Origin: Rhizobium sp. BK602
Lineage (GTDB): Bacteria > Pseudomonadota > Alphaproteobacteria > Rhizobiales > Rhizobiaceae
Assembly (NCBI RefSeq): GCF_014195095.1
Contig: NZ_JACIBC010000003.1
Span: forward strand, 310,001-374,000
Reading direction: 5' to 3'
Length of the DNA: 64,000 bases
Shown here one piece after another: positions 21,470 to 29,904 of this stretch (position 1 is its first letter; every line of letters starts with the position of its first letter). The position numbers and the translations under genes are program-made. The notes beneath the pieces were generated by a model that saw nothing but the letters and a program-made list of their open reading frames with translations, ran no database searches and was not told the DNA's origin.

Positions 21470-22096
21470 CTATTCTTCCCGCACCAATTTGAGGACGAGC
21501 TGCTGGAGATTGCCGCCGTCGCTGAATTCGACCTTGTCGAAATCGCTGTTGCGCTGGCGCTCCCTTTTGGAAATCTCCCCGAGCCGCTTCGTCAGCTCCA
21601 CCCGGATCTTGCTGCATTTCGGATCGTCCGGCACGGAGAAGCCGACACTCATGGCTTCGATTTCCTTGACCATGTCCTTGATGTACCCGCCATGCACGCG
21701 CTCATGCGCTTCGACGCCGGCAATGAAACGCTGCCAGCTCCCGCGGGTCGCGCCAGTCAGCTGCACGGAGGGCTTCGGCAATGTGTAGGTGATGATCAGC
21801 TTCGGTATGTTGACGGTGATGGTGCAGGCGCCGTCCGGCTGCGGCTCGTATTTCCGCGTCCAAGTCAGCTTGAAATCGGTATGGGCGATCGCCCTCATTT
21901 TGGGTCCGAGCAACGGGCCGCGCTCGCCGATCGAGTCATAGAGCTCTGCCCCGGACGTTCCCGCGACCGCATAGGTCTTGACCGTTTCGACCGCCTGCCA
22001 ATCCGCATGCGCCGCTATGGGCCAGAAGGCGATGCAGAGCGCCAGTGCATGCCATCGAATATTTGATCTCACAAACGTCGCCATCCCCATGCTCAT
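21470..22096 (-). CDS. DUF922 family predicted Zn-dependent protease, secreted
   Basis: 208 residues. Seen: an N-terminal signal peptide (about 1-31, ending AHA), a beta-rich middle with TWTRKYEP, and the motif HERVH (131-135) preceded by FIAGVEA, which fits an HExxH zinc-protease site. No substrate is known to me for this family. The start is one base after the recX stop (TAA T ATG), so the two genes are co-transcribed. The frame stays open far upstream, but that part lies inside recX and does not look like protein. Confidence 0.8.
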   Translation of the reverse strand: MSMGMATFVRSNIRWHALALCIAFWPIAAHADWQAVETVKTYAVAGTSGAELYDSIGERGPLLGPKMRAIAHTDFKLTWTRKYEPQPDGACTITVNIPKLIITYTLPKPSVQLTGATRGSWQRFIAGVEAHERVHGGYIKDMVKEIEAMSVGFSVPDDPKCSKIRVELTKRLGEISKRERQRNSDFDKVEFSDGGNLQQLVLKLVREE

Positions 22097-22097
22097 A

Positions 22098-22640
22098 TTA
22101 GAACATCGAGGAGGGTTGCAGCACCTCCTCCGCGTCCTGCCGCTCCATCTCGAACACCGTCCTGCCGATCGCGAAGCTGAAGCCGTTGCGGGCAAATGCC
22201 GACAGCTCTTTTGCCTTGCGCTTCTCGTCGAGATCGCCGCGGCGGAAAGGTCCGAAACCACGCTTGCGGGCAAAGACGACGGCGGCATAGAGATCATCCG
22301 CGCCATCCAGCGCCGCCACGACCGTATCGCCATCGATCCCTTTCGACGCAAGCTTAAATGCGATTGCCTTCTTCGACTTGCCGGAGCGCGCACCGGACCG
22401 CGCGCTGATTTCGGCGTAGGCCACGTCGTTGAGGGCATTTTGATCATAGGCGAATTTGACCGCGAAATCGGCGACGGCCCTGATCTGGGCATCGCTGATA
22501 TCCTCGAATTTCTGTTTCGCCTTTTTGGTGATCGCGTCGAACAACTGCTTCTCGGTCATCATCTTGCGTTCAAGACGATAGATCGTCGAATTGCGCGCCC
22601 AGCTGAGCATTCGCGGTGTGGGTGTCGGCGTTTCGTCCAT
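22098..22640 (-). CDS. recX: Regulatory protein RecX
   Basis: 180 residues, the normal RecX length. Seen: a helical three-repeat architecture with the N-terminal WARNSTIYRLERKMMTEKQL, a central DVAYAEISARSGARSGKSKKAIAFKLASKG and FARKRGFGPF. RecX binds RecA filaments and limits recombinase activity. It is not next to recA here; it lies first in a two-gene unit with the DUF922 gene. Rhizobial recX genes are commonly unlinked from recA. Confidence 0.85.
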   Translation of the reverse strand: MDETPTPTPRMLSWARNSTIYRLERKMMTEKQLFDAITKKAKQKFEDISDAQIRAVADFAVKFAYDQNALNDVAYAEISARSGARSGKSKKAIAFKLASKGIDGDTVVAALDGADDLYAAVVFARKRGFGPFRRGDLDEKRKAKELSAFARNGFSFAIGRTVFEMERQDAEEVLQPSSMF

Positions 22641-23088
22641 GGCGGAAGGATATTCGGAGATCGATGAAGGCAGGATTCGCTGGTCGATCGATTGTTACGT
22701 CACGGCTGCCACTTGCGCAATCCGCGCCGCTTTCGCCGGCTTGTGCCTGCCTCCTGACATATGGATCTCATTCCACGAAGAATCTTGACCATGACCGAAA
22801 GGGAGCTTGCCCTGATGCTCGGCGTCAGCCGCACGCTGGTCCCAGAGGCTCTGGAAGTCTCCTGATCGATAGCGCGACAATTGCGACACTGCTTCAGCCG
22901 GAAATCCGCTTGGTCACGGCCACGGGATTGGCTATGCTTGTCATACGGTCCCCGCGCGGAGGCGTGAGCGCCGTAGATCATTCGGCGGCGGAGGCCGTCT
23001 CAAGCACGACATCGCTATAGATCACGGGGCTCCGGCTCTGCCGGCCGCTTTGCGGGTCGGAGGCGGGCCTTCGTCAGAGGAGGCAGGA
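22641..23088. other. 448-bp region without an intact gene
   Basis: No full-length gene is visible on either strand. The only recognisable coding trace is the short GntR-like relic listed at 22761-22865. The rest is GC-rich and looks like decayed sequence. Confidence 0.5.
22761..22865 (+). pseudogene. Remnant of a GntR-type winged-helix domain
   Basis: A 34-codon frame whose second half reads TERELALMLGVSRTLVPEAL, close to the GntR recognition-helix pattern (LAxxLGVSRTxVREAL), and then stops. The usual REAL arginine is a proline, and nothing recognisable follows. It is best read as the 5' stump of a lost regulator next to the aldo/keto reductase gene. Confidence 0.4.
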
Positions 23089-24120
23089 ATGGACTATCGC
23101 AAGCTCGGTCCCAGCGGGGCCGTCGTGACGGCGTATTGCCTTGGCACCATGACTTTCGGCGCGGAGGCCGACGAAGCGGCATCGCACAGATTGCTGGATG
23201 ACTATTTCGCCTGGGGCGGCAATTTCATCGATACCGCCGACGTCTACAGTGCTGGTAAGTCCGAGGAAATCATCGGACGCTGGCTGAAGGCGCGGCCGAC
23301 CGAAGCGCGGCAAGCGGTCATCGCCACCAAGGGCCGCTTCCCGATGGGCAATGGCCCGAACGATATCGGCCTGTCGCGCCGACATCTCAATCAGGCCCTG
23401 AACGACTCGCTGCACCGGCTCGGCGTCGACCATATCGACCTCTACCAGATGCATGCCTGGGACGCGCTGACGCCGATCGAGGAAACCCTGCGCTTTCTCG
23501 ACGACGCCGTCTCCGCCGGCAAGATCGGCTATTACGGCTTCTCCAACTATGTCGGCTGGCACATCGCCAAGGCCGTCGAGATCGCCAAGGCGCGCGGCTA
23601 CACGCGGCCGGTGACGCTCCAGCCGCAATATAACCTGCTGGTCCGCGACATCGAGCTGGAGATCGTCGCGGCCTGCCAGGATGCGGGCATGGGATTGCTG
23701 CCATGGTCGCCGCTCGGCGGCGGCTGGCTGACAGGCAAATACAAGCGCGACCTGACGCCCACAGGGGCAACCCGTCTTGGCGAAAATCCCAATCGCGGCA
23801 GCGAATCCTATGCGGCCCGCAACGCGCAGGATCGGACCTGGGCGATCATCGGCGCTGTCGAGGAGATCGCCAGGGCCCACGGTGTGAGCATGGCGCAAGT
23901 GGCGCTCGCCTGGACCGCGGCCCGCCCGGCTGTCACCTCCGTCATTCTCGGCGCCCGCACCCCGGAGCAGCTCGCCGACAATCTCGGTGCCGCAAAGCTC
24001 GTATTGTCGCAGGAGGAAACCGACCGGCTGAACGAGATCAGCGCGCCGCAGCCGGCGGACTATCCCTACGGCAAGGGCGGCATCAATCAGCGGCACCGCA
24101 AGATCGAAGGCGGCCGGTAA
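23089..24120 (+). CDS. Aldo/keto reductase
   Basis: 343 residues, an NADPH-dependent (beta/alpha)8 oxidoreductase. Seen: catalytic Asp and Tyr in NFIDTADVYSAGKSEE, Lys in VIATKG, His in DLYQMHAWD and the cofactor segment TSVILGARTPEQL. AGGAGG lies upstream of the ATG at 23089. It resembles bacterial IolS/YhdN-type reductases for sugars and aldehydes; the substrate is unknown. A strong hairpin follows, so it is probably a single-gene unit. Another aldo/keto reductase is encoded 2 kb away (25126-26163) on the other strand. Confidence 0.92.
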   Translation: MDYRKLGPSGAVVTAYCLGTMTFGAEADEAASHRLLDDYFAWGGNFIDTADVYSAGKSEEIIGRWLKARPTEARQAVIATKGRFPMGNGPNDIGLSRRHLNQALNDSLHRLGVDHIDLYQMHAWDALTPIEETLRFLDDAVSAGKIGYYGFSNYVGWHIAKAVEIAKARGYTRPVTLQPQYNLLVRDIELEIVAACQDAGMGLLPWSPLGGGWLTGKYKRDLTPTGATRLGENPNRGSESYAARNAQDRTWAIIGAVEEIARAHGVSMAQVALAWTAARPAVTSVILGARTPEQLADNLGAAKLVLSQEETDRLNEISAPQPADYPYGKGGINQRHRKIEGGR

Positions 24121-24145
24121 GCAAGCCCGGCAACCAAAGACTTAT

Positions 24146-24178
24146 GAGGAAAGGGCGCCATATCGGCGCCCTTTCCTC
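24146..24178 (+). terminator. Terminator-like perfect hairpin after the aldo/keto reductase
   Basis: A perfect 14-bp stem, GAGGAAAGGGCGCC (24146-24159) and its complement (24165-24178), with a 5-base loop, 26 bp after the stop. No U-run follows, so it may protect the mRNA 3' end more than terminate. Confidence 0.6.
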
Positions 24179-24292
24179 GACAGAGACGGGTAAACTCTTG
24201 CACCCGCGATCCGAGAGGCGCTATCCATTATGTGGCGATCGGCGCCCGTTCACGTGGCCGCCACCGTGCGCTTTGAAGGTGGGAAGCGGAGC

Positions 24293-25081
24293 ATGACAAA
24301 ACCCGTGATCGGCGTCATCGGCAATGGGCGCCTGGTGGAAAGCCGCTTTGCCGCCCAGATCGTTGGCGACAACAATCTTCGCGCCATTGCGGAGGTTGCA
24401 GGGGCATTGCCGCTGATGTTTGCCGGCAGTCCAGCGCTTACGGATATTGCAGACCTGCTGGAAACGGTCGATGGCATTTTGCTGACGGGTGCCAGGGCCA
24501 ACGTTCATCCCAGCCATTTCAATACGGAGCCGCATCCGAAGCACGAGCCCTATGACGAGGACCGGGATTCGGTGGCGCTGCCATTGATCAAGGCCTGCGT
24601 CGCGCGTGGCCTGCCCGTTTTCGGCATCTGCCGGGGCTTTCAGGAGATGAACGTCGCGGCCGGCGGCTCGCTGCATCCGGAAATCCGCGAATTGCCGGGA
24701 CGGATGAACCACCGGATGCCGCGCTTGGAGAATGGCGAGATCCATCCCGATCTGGAGGTGGTCTTCGCCGATCGTCACGACGTCCAGCTCATTCCCGACG
24801 GTGTTTTCGCGCGCATCTTCGGGCGGGACGTGATCCGCGTGAACTCCCTGCATGGGCAAGGCGTGCTCGAACTTGGCGAACAGGTGGTTGCCGAAGGCAT
24901 TGCCGAGGATGGCACTATCGAGGCCATCCGCTTCAAGGATGCCCAGGGATTTGCGCTCGGTGTGCAATGGCATGCCGAGTACGATCCGCAGACCAATCCG
25001 GTAAATCGGGCCCTGTTCAAGGCATTTGGCGACGCGGTTTCCCGATATCGGGAAACCCGTCAGAACCGGACTTCCCAATAG
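24293..25081 (+). CDS. Class I glutamine amidotransferase-like hydrolase (PuuD/gamma-Glu-GABA hydrolase family, peptidase C26)
   Basis: 262 residues. Seen: nucleophile Cys113 in GICRGFQEMN, the oxyanion region LLTGARANVHP, and the catalytic His-Glu pair in GVQWHAEYD. The long NTEPHPKHEPYDEDRD insertion and NSLHGQGV are typical of PuuD-like enzymes hydrolysing gamma-glutamyl amides such as gamma-Glu-GABA. No other putrescine genes are adjacent, so the true substrate is open. MTKPVIG is the likely start, with a GGTGGGAAGCGGAG purine-rich stretch upstream. Confidence 0.88.
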   Translation: MTKPVIGVIGNGRLVESRFAAQIVGDNNLRAIAEVAGALPLMFAGSPALTDIADLLETVDGILLTGARANVHPSHFNTEPHPKHEPYDEDRDSVALPLIKACVARGLPVFGICRGFQEMNVAAGGSLHPEIRELPGRMNHRMPRLENGEIHPDLEVVFADRHDVQLIPDGVFARIFGRDVIRVNSLHGQGVLELGEQVVAEGIAEDGTIEAIRFKDAQGFALGVQWHAEYDPQTNPVNRALFKAFGDAVSRYRETRQNRTSQ

Positions 25082-25125
25082 TAAGGATGCGGCAACGTGA
25101 CCGATTGCCGTCATTAACTTTAAAA

Positions 25126-26163
25126 TTATGGAATAAGCGGCGGATTTAATTTCGCAAAACCTTCCTGCCGCCTGTAAGGAAAATACGGATAGGGAGGCGT
25201 CAGCGAACTTGCTTCGTCCAATCTGGCAATCTCATCCTTCGTCAGCGACCAGCCGACCGCGCCTAGATTTTGCCGGAGTTGCTCCTCGTTGCGCGCGCCG
25301 ATGATGACGCTTGCGACCGTCGGGCGGTTGATCAGCCAGTTGATGGCGATCTGTGGCACGGTCCTGCCGGTTTCCAAAGCGATGCTATCCAGCACATCGA
25401 CGATGTCGAAGAGTTTTTCGTCATCGACCGGCGGGCCATAGGCGGCCGTCTCGTGCAGGCGGCTGTTTGCCGGCAGAGGCTGGCCGCGACGGATCTTGCC
25501 GGTCAAGCGACCCCAGGCAAGCGGGCTCCAGACGAGCGCGCCGACCTTCTGATCGGCGGCAAGCGGCATGAGTTCCCACTCATAGTCCCTGCCCGCGAGC
25601 GAATAATAGACCTGATGCGCGACATAGCGGGAATAGCCGCGGCTGTCGGCGATGGCCAATGACTTCATCAACTCCCAGCCCGCGAAATTGGAGGCGCCGA
25701 CATAACGGAGCTTGCCGGCCCTGACGAGCCCGTCCAGCGTGGAGAGCGTTTCCTCGAGGGGCGTCGAGGCATCGAAGGCGTGCAATTGCAAGAGGTCGAT
25801 ATAATCCGTGCCGAGACGGCGTAGGGCATCGTCGACGGATTTGATGAGCCGGGAGCGCGACGCGCCCCAATCTTGCGGCCCGTCTCCGGTCGGGAGTGCC
25901 GTCTTGGTCGAGATCAGGACGGCGTCGCGCCGGCCACGGATCGCTTGCCCGAGCACCTCTTCGGATGCGCCGGCGGAATAGACATCGGCCGTATCGAAGA
26001 GATTGACGCCCGCCTCCAGGCAAATATCGACGAGGCGCCGCGCTTCCACCGCGTCTGTCGTGCCCCAGGCGCCGAATAGCGGCCCGCTCCCGCCAAAGGT
26101 GCCTGCCCCGAAGCTCAATACCGGCACCTTCAGGCCCGATGCGCCGAGATTTCTGTATTCCAT
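25126..26163 (-). CDS. Aldo/keto reductase
   Basis: 345 residues. Seen: catalytic Asp/Tyr in NLFDTADVYSAGASEE, Lys in ISTKTALP, His in DLLQLHAFD, and SVIIGARNEEQLRQN for NADPH binding. AGGAGAT precedes the ATG at 26163. It is divergent from a LysR gene with palindromes between, so it is probably the LysR target. It differs from the reductase at 23089 in its N-terminal GTFGGSGPLFGAWGTTD segment, so the two are not recent duplicates. Confidence 0.92.
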   Translation of the reverse strand: MEYRNLGASGLKVPVLSFGAGTFGGSGPLFGAWGTTDAVEARRLVDICLEAGVNLFDTADVYSAGASEEVLGQAIRGRRDAVLISTKTALPTGDGPQDWGASRSRLIKSVDDALRRLGTDYIDLLQLHAFDASTPLEETLSTLDGLVRAGKLRYVGASNFAGWELMKSLAIADSRGYSRYVAHQVYYSLAGRDYEWELMPLAADQKVGALVWSPLAWGRLTGKIRRGQPLPANSRLHETAAYGPPVDDEKLFDIVDVLDSIALETGRTVPQIAINWLINRPTVASVIIGARNEEQLRQNLGAVGWSLTKDEIARLDEASSLTPPYPYFPYRRQEGFAKLNPPLIP

Positions 26164-26228
26164 GGGTTCATCTCCTGTCGTTTTCATAAGAGATAGACGC
26201 TCGCATTATCGTGATATAGATTGCCGCA

Positions 26229-26256
26229 ATGAAATTCATTTATGACTTGAAGTCAT
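26229..26256. promoter_or_regulatory. Two palindromes in the LysR/aldo-keto reductase promoter
   Basis: ATGAA-A-TTCAT at 26229-26239 and a perfect 15-bp palindrome ATGACTT-G-AAGTCAT at 26242-26256, ending one base before the lysR start codon. Both suit a LysR dimer; the second would also block translation initiation or transcription of lysR itself. Confidence 0.6.
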
Positions 26257-26257
26257 C

Positions 26258-27160
26258 ATGAGCCGCCAGGAGATCAATCGCTCCGGTGAAATGGAGGTCT
26301 TTGTGCGCGCCGTGGAGCTGGGCGGTTTTACCGCCGCGGCAACGGCTTGCCGTATGACGCCGTCGGCCGTCAGCAAACTGGTCGCCCGTCTGGAAACGCG
26401 GCTCGGCACGCGCCTGATCAATCGCTCGACGCGGCGCCTGCAGCTGACGCCGGAAGGTTGCGCCTTCTATGAGCGCAGCGTGGCGATCCTTGCCGATATC
26501 GCAGAGGCGGAGCGTTACGCATCCGCCGGCGAACAGGCAACCGGACGCATTCGCGTCAATACCAGCGGCTCCTTCGGCAACCATATCCTGGCGCCGCTCG
26601 TGCCTGCCTTCATGGCGCTGCACCCCGCCGTCTCGCTCGACATCCTTCATACCGACAGGATCGTGGACCTGATGGAGGATCGGGCCGATGTCGCGATCCG
26701 GACCGGCCCGCTCAAAAACTCCAGCCTGACCGCCCGCAAACTCGGCGCTACTCGCAGGATCATCGTTGCCTCGCCTAGTTATCTCCAACGCCACGGCGTG
26801 CCGACATCGATCGACGCGCTAGCAAACCATTGCCGCATCGGTTTTGCCTATGCGCGTGCCGTGGAGGATTGGCCGATGCTCAGCGATGGCCAAATCATAC
26901 CAGTTCCCGTTACGCCGGGCCTGCAGGTCAGCGATGGCGAAGCCATGCGTCATCTCGCGATCTCAGGCGCCGGTCTGGCACGGCTTCCGGCGTTTACGGT
27001 GAAGGCGGACATCGCGGCCGGCCGGCTGGCGGCCGTGCTTGAAGAGCTCAATCCGGGCGATATGGAGGAATTCTATGCCGTCCACATAGGCCAGGGTGGC
27101 CCGTTGCCGGCGCGCGTGCGGGCGCTGCTGGACTTCCTGCGGGACAATGTCAGGCTCTGA
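26258..27160 (+). CDS. LysR-family transcriptional regulator
   Basis: 300 residues. Seen: an N-terminal winged helix with VELGGFTAAATACRMTPSAVSKLVARLETRLGTRLINRSTRRLQLT and a periplasmic-binding-like effector domain from about residue 95 (VNTSGSFGNHILAPLVPAFMALHP). It belongs to the large group of LysR proteins paired with a neighbouring oxidoreductase. There is no good ribosome site; a 15-bp palindrome occupies that position. The predicted target is the divergent aldo/keto reductase. Confidence 0.9.
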   Translation: MSRQEINRSGEMEVFVRAVELGGFTAAATACRMTPSAVSKLVARLETRLGTRLINRSTRRLQLTPEGCAFYERSVAILADIAEAERYASAGEQATGRIRVNTSGSFGNHILAPLVPAFMALHPAVSLDILHTDRIVDLMEDRADVAIRTGPLKNSSLTARKLGATRRIIVASPSYLQRHGVPTSIDALANHCRIGFAYARAVEDWPMLSDGQIIPVPVTPGLQVSDGEAMRHLAISGAGLARLPAFTVKADIAAGRLAAVLEELNPGDMEEFYAVHIGQGGPLPARVRALLDFLRDNVRL

Positions 27161-27193
27161 AAAGAGAGACATCACAATCGGACAGGGGCAGGC

Positions 27194-27219
27194 CGGGACC
27201 GCGGCAAGGCATGGTCCCG
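27194..27219. terminator. Putative bidirectional terminator hairpin
   Basis: CGGGACC (27194-27200) and GGTCCCG (27213-27219) form a stem between the convergent lysR and peroxiredoxin genes. Confidence 0.5.
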
Positions 27220-27234
27220 ACCCGCATTCTTCGC

Positions 27235-27894
27235 TCAAGCGGTCGGCTGCTTGGTCTTGCGCAGATAAGGCAGCACGGTATCGAACGAGCCGAACCGGCT
27301 GATGGCATCCTCATTCGATACCGCCGCGGTGATGATGACATCTTCGCCCTGTTGCCAGTTCGCCGGCGTCGCGACCTGATGCTTTGCCGTCAGCTGGATG
27401 GAATCGATCGCCCGCAGGATCTCATGGAAATTGCGGCCGGTGGTCATCGGGTAGGTGAGGATCAGCTTGATCTTCTTGTCAGGCCCGACGATGAAGACGG
27501 AACGCACGGTGGCGTTGTCGGCGGGCGTGCGGCCTTCCGAGCTTTCGCCCGCAGCGGCGGGTAGCATGTCGTAGAGTTTCGCGACCTTCAGATCCTTGTC
27601 GCCGATCAATGGATATTCGACATCGAAACCCGTGGCGGTCTTGATGTCGCCCTTCCATTTGCTGTGGCTTTCAACCGGATCGACGGAAATGCCGATGATC
27701 TTGACGCCGCGCTTGGCGAATTCCGCCTCAAGCTCGGCCACGGCGCCAAGCTCGGTGGTGCAGACCGGCGTGAAATTCTTCGGGTGCGAGAACAGCACAG
27801 CCCAACCGTTGCCGATCCAGTCGTGGAACCGAACAGGGCCTTGCGTGGTGTCGGCGGTGAAGTCAGGTGCGATATCGTTGATACGCAGGCTCAT
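27235..27894 (-). CDS. 1-Cys peroxiredoxin (Prx6 family)
   Basis: 219 residues, reduces peroxides in the cytoplasm. Seen: the peroxidatic Cys45 in the Prx6 signature FTPVCTTEL, WAVLFSHPKN before it, and the long C-terminal extension from about residue 150 (YPMTTGRNFHEILRAIDSIQL) that marks Prx6-type enzymes. No other cysteine lies in the usual resolving position. It is a single-gene unit between convergent lysR and a hydrolase gene on the same strand. Confidence 0.94.
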   Translation of the reverse strand: MSLRINDIAPDFTADTTQGPVRFHDWIGNGWAVLFSHPKNFTPVCTTELGAVAELEAEFAKRGVKIIGISVDPVESHSKWKGDIKTATGFDVEYPLIGDKDLKVAKLYDMLPAAAGESSEGRTPADNATVRSVFIVGPDKKIKLILTYPMTTGRNFHEILRAIDSIQLTAKHQVATPANWQQGEDVIITAAVSNEDAISRFGSFDTVLPYLRKTKQPTA

Positions 27895-28007
27895 GATCGA
27901 TCCTCCAATGATAGTTCGTCATATCCCGCGCAAGCGTGGACGACGACTGTTGTGCCAGGGAACTTGCCATAGAATGGCGCCGAATAGTGTCAAAGAAAAG
28001 CCTCCTC

Positions 28008-28592
28008 TCAATGGGCCGTGGCGCTCGAAGAGGCGGAAGCATGCGGTCTGCGATGCCTGGTGCGCGCTTTAAGCGTCTCCAGCAAGCTATAGCTGCTGGG
28101 CCAGCGTCCGAAACCGCTCGCGACATTGATATGGCCGGCGAGACCAATATTCTTGATGTCGGAATTCCAAAGGCGCCCGAACATGGTGAGACGATCGAGC
28201 GTCATATAGATATCATTGAGGCTGCCGATCGTCATGCTGGGAAAAGGCAGGGTTTCCGTCGGCATGGTTCCGAATGAAATATGACCCGCATGCAGCGTCT
28301 CCGTCGTCGGCAGGTCACAGGGCGCGACTAGCAGGGCACCCTTCACCCGCTTCGCCGCCGGTCGGCCCGCGAGGCTGGCGGCCAGCAGGCAACCGAGACT
28401 ATGGGCGACGATATAGGCTTCGCCCGCCTCCTCCAGCGCGACTTCGAGCCTGGCCATCCAGTCGCGCAGGTTGGGACGATCCCAATCATCCTGCTCGACC
28501 ACGCGACCTTCCGGCTGGTCCAGCAGCCAGTAGCGCTGCCAATGCCCTTCTCCCGATCCGAACAGACCCGGTAAGATCAGTACCCTGCTCAT
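28008..28592 (-). CDS. RBBP9/YdeN-family serine hydrolase
   Basis: 194 residues. Seen: the start RVLILPGLFGSGEGHWQRYW, nucleophile Ser65 in VAHSLGCLLAA, and the catalytic-histidine segment GHINVASGFGRWP. These three blocks define RBBP9/YdeN proteins, small alpha/beta hydrolases whose natural substrate is mostly unknown. No signal peptide. The C-terminal 20 residues are Ser/Ala/His/Arg-rich and probably disordered. Confidence 0.88.
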   Translation of the reverse strand: MSRVLILPGLFGSGEGHWQRYWLLDQPEGRVVEQDDWDRPNLRDWMARLEVALEEAGEAYIVAHSLGCLLAASLAGRPAAKRVKGALLVAPCDLPTTETLHAGHISFGTMPTETLPFPSMTIGSLNDIYMTLDRLTMFGRLWNSDIKNIGLAGHINVASGFGRWPSSYSLLETLKARTRHRRPHASASSSATAH

Positions 28593-28635
28593 CGCGACCC
28601 CGGTTTCGGCCGACGGTCATCCCTAGCGGCGGCCA

Positions 28636-28779
28636 TCAAAAGACCCCCGCCACCAGAGCGAATAGAAATACGAAGGAAAAAACGACGGAGCCAACCTCGA
28701 TAGCGCGCGAAAGGCCCGATCGAAGGTTGATAGAGGTGCGTCTCGCGATCGGACGCCGCAGGTCGAAAGCCAGTGCCAT
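28636..28779 (-). CDS. Small hypothetical protein with one C-terminal membrane segment
   Basis: 47 residues. Seen: a basic N-terminal half (DLRRPIARRTSINLRSGLSR) followed by a hydrophobic segment VGSVVFSFVFLFALVAGVF that runs to the stop, so it is a predicted tail-anchored inner-membrane peptide. AAGGGCGG precedes the ATG. It starts 13 bp after the stop of another tiny gene on the same strand, suggesting a two-gene unit. I do not recognise the family. Confidence 0.45.
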   Translation of the reverse strand: MALAFDLRRPIARRTSINLRSGLSRAIEVGSVVFSFVFLFALVAGVF

Positions 28780-28792
28780 GCTGCCGCCCTTT

Positions 28793-28963
28793 TCAATACC
28801 AGGCCGCGGGAGTTGAGCACCAATAATAGAGCTCGTAATCCCGCGCCGATGGCTCCCGACCGCTGTCATCCTCTCTGTCGATCAACTGAATGGGTTCGTC
28901 CGTCCAATGACGCCACAGGCGGCTGAAGGCTATCGTCAAGTGGGTGATGACATCGATTTTCAT
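28793..28963 (-). CDS. Small hypothetical protein
   Basis: 56 residues, soluble, rich in Asp, Glu, Trp and Tyr (SRLWRHWTDEP, RDYELYYWCS). The ATG at 28963 has a strong GGAGGA site five bases upstream, the main reason to believe it is translated. It is followed closely by the tiny membrane protein gene. No family is recognised. Confidence 0.45.
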   Translation of the reverse strand: MKIDVITHLTIAFSRLWRHWTDEPIQLIDREDDSGREPSARDYELYYWCSTPAAWY

Positions 28964-29025
28964 GCTATCCTCCATCTCGTTGATCCAGTTCTCTCATACA
29001 AAGGATTAGGTTGCTGGCGAGCGCT

Positions 29026-29586
29026 TCACTCGGCCGCGGCAAGCAGCGCGGTCGCGCCGGGAAAGAAGGTTGCAAGCTCGCCGATCACCTCGTCGATGCG
29101 CTTGGAAAGCGGCTCGGAGGAGACTTTGTAGTCGGTGAAATCACGATCGGACGCATAGACCGCCGTCGGCAGCGTATGGCTCATGAAGAAGCCGAACAGT
29201 GGCCGCAGCTGATGCTCCACCATCAAGGCATGCCGGTCCCCGCCGCCGGTCGCCGTGATGATGATCGGCTTGGCACGGAGTTCATGCGGATCGATGAGAT
29301 CGATCAGATGTTTGAAAAGGCCCGGATAGGACCCTTTGTAGGTCGGCGAGCCAATGATCAGAGCGTCGGCGGAAACGATATCGTCGATCACCCGCCTTGC
29401 CTGATCGTCCAGATCCTTGCGCCACAAGGAAGTTCCAAGCGAGGGCCCGACATCGTGCAGGTCGTAGATCTTGCTCTCGAAGGCATAGTGGCTGCTCGCC
29501 AGCTCAGCGACGTGCTGCACCAGTGCGTAGGTTTTCGACGGACGATTGAAGCTGCCGGCAATGCCGACCAATTTGGGGGCGACCAT
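29026..29586 (-). CDS. NADPH-dependent FMN reductase (MsuE/SsuE-like)
   Basis: 186 residues, flavodoxin-like fold. Seen: the FMN-phosphate loop GIAGSFNRPSKTYALV and the flavin-binding GSPTYKGSYPGLFKHLIDLI, as in MsuE/SsuE proteins that supply reduced FMN to sulfonate or other two-component monooxygenases. No monooxygenase gene is adjacent. AAAGGA is best spaced for the ATG at 29586, the second of two close ATGs. Confidence 0.87.
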   Translation of the reverse strand: MVAPKLVGIAGSFNRPSKTYALVQHVAELASSHYAFESKIYDLHDVGPSLGTSLWRKDLDDQARRVIDDIVSADALIIGSPTYKGSYPGLFKHLIDLIDPHELRAKPIIITATGGGDRHALMVEHQLRPLFGFFMSHTLPTAVYASDRDFTDYKVSSEPLSKRIDEVIGELATFFPGATALLAAAE

Positions 29587-29904
29587 TCTCATTCCTTTCC
29601 GAGCTTCAGCGAGCTCTCCGATGAGCGAATATTGTCCATAAGATTAGTAGATTAAAAGAAATGACCATCTCTCCTTGCCCGGAAAACGGGAAATCTGTTC
29701 CGTCTTCGCAAGGTCTCCCGCCACCGCCAGCACGGCGAATGGAAGTTTGGTGCGCGGTTAAGCCGGCCAAATCGCGGATGGTGGTCAACTAATTATGCCG
29801 CAGGGGCTGGGCAAATGCGTGTAGCACCCTATTTCGTCACCCTAGGCGCGAAAAACAGTTGGCTTTGTGGAGGAGACAACCTAACGCAACAGAAGAGGTT
29901 GCCG
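29587..29904. other. 318-bp intergenic region between the FMN reductase and exsH
   Basis: A divergent promoter region. No gene, repeat or strong palindrome is seen beyond a short CCCG-GAAAA-CGGG hairpin near 29680. It presumably holds both promoters. Confidence 0.4.
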
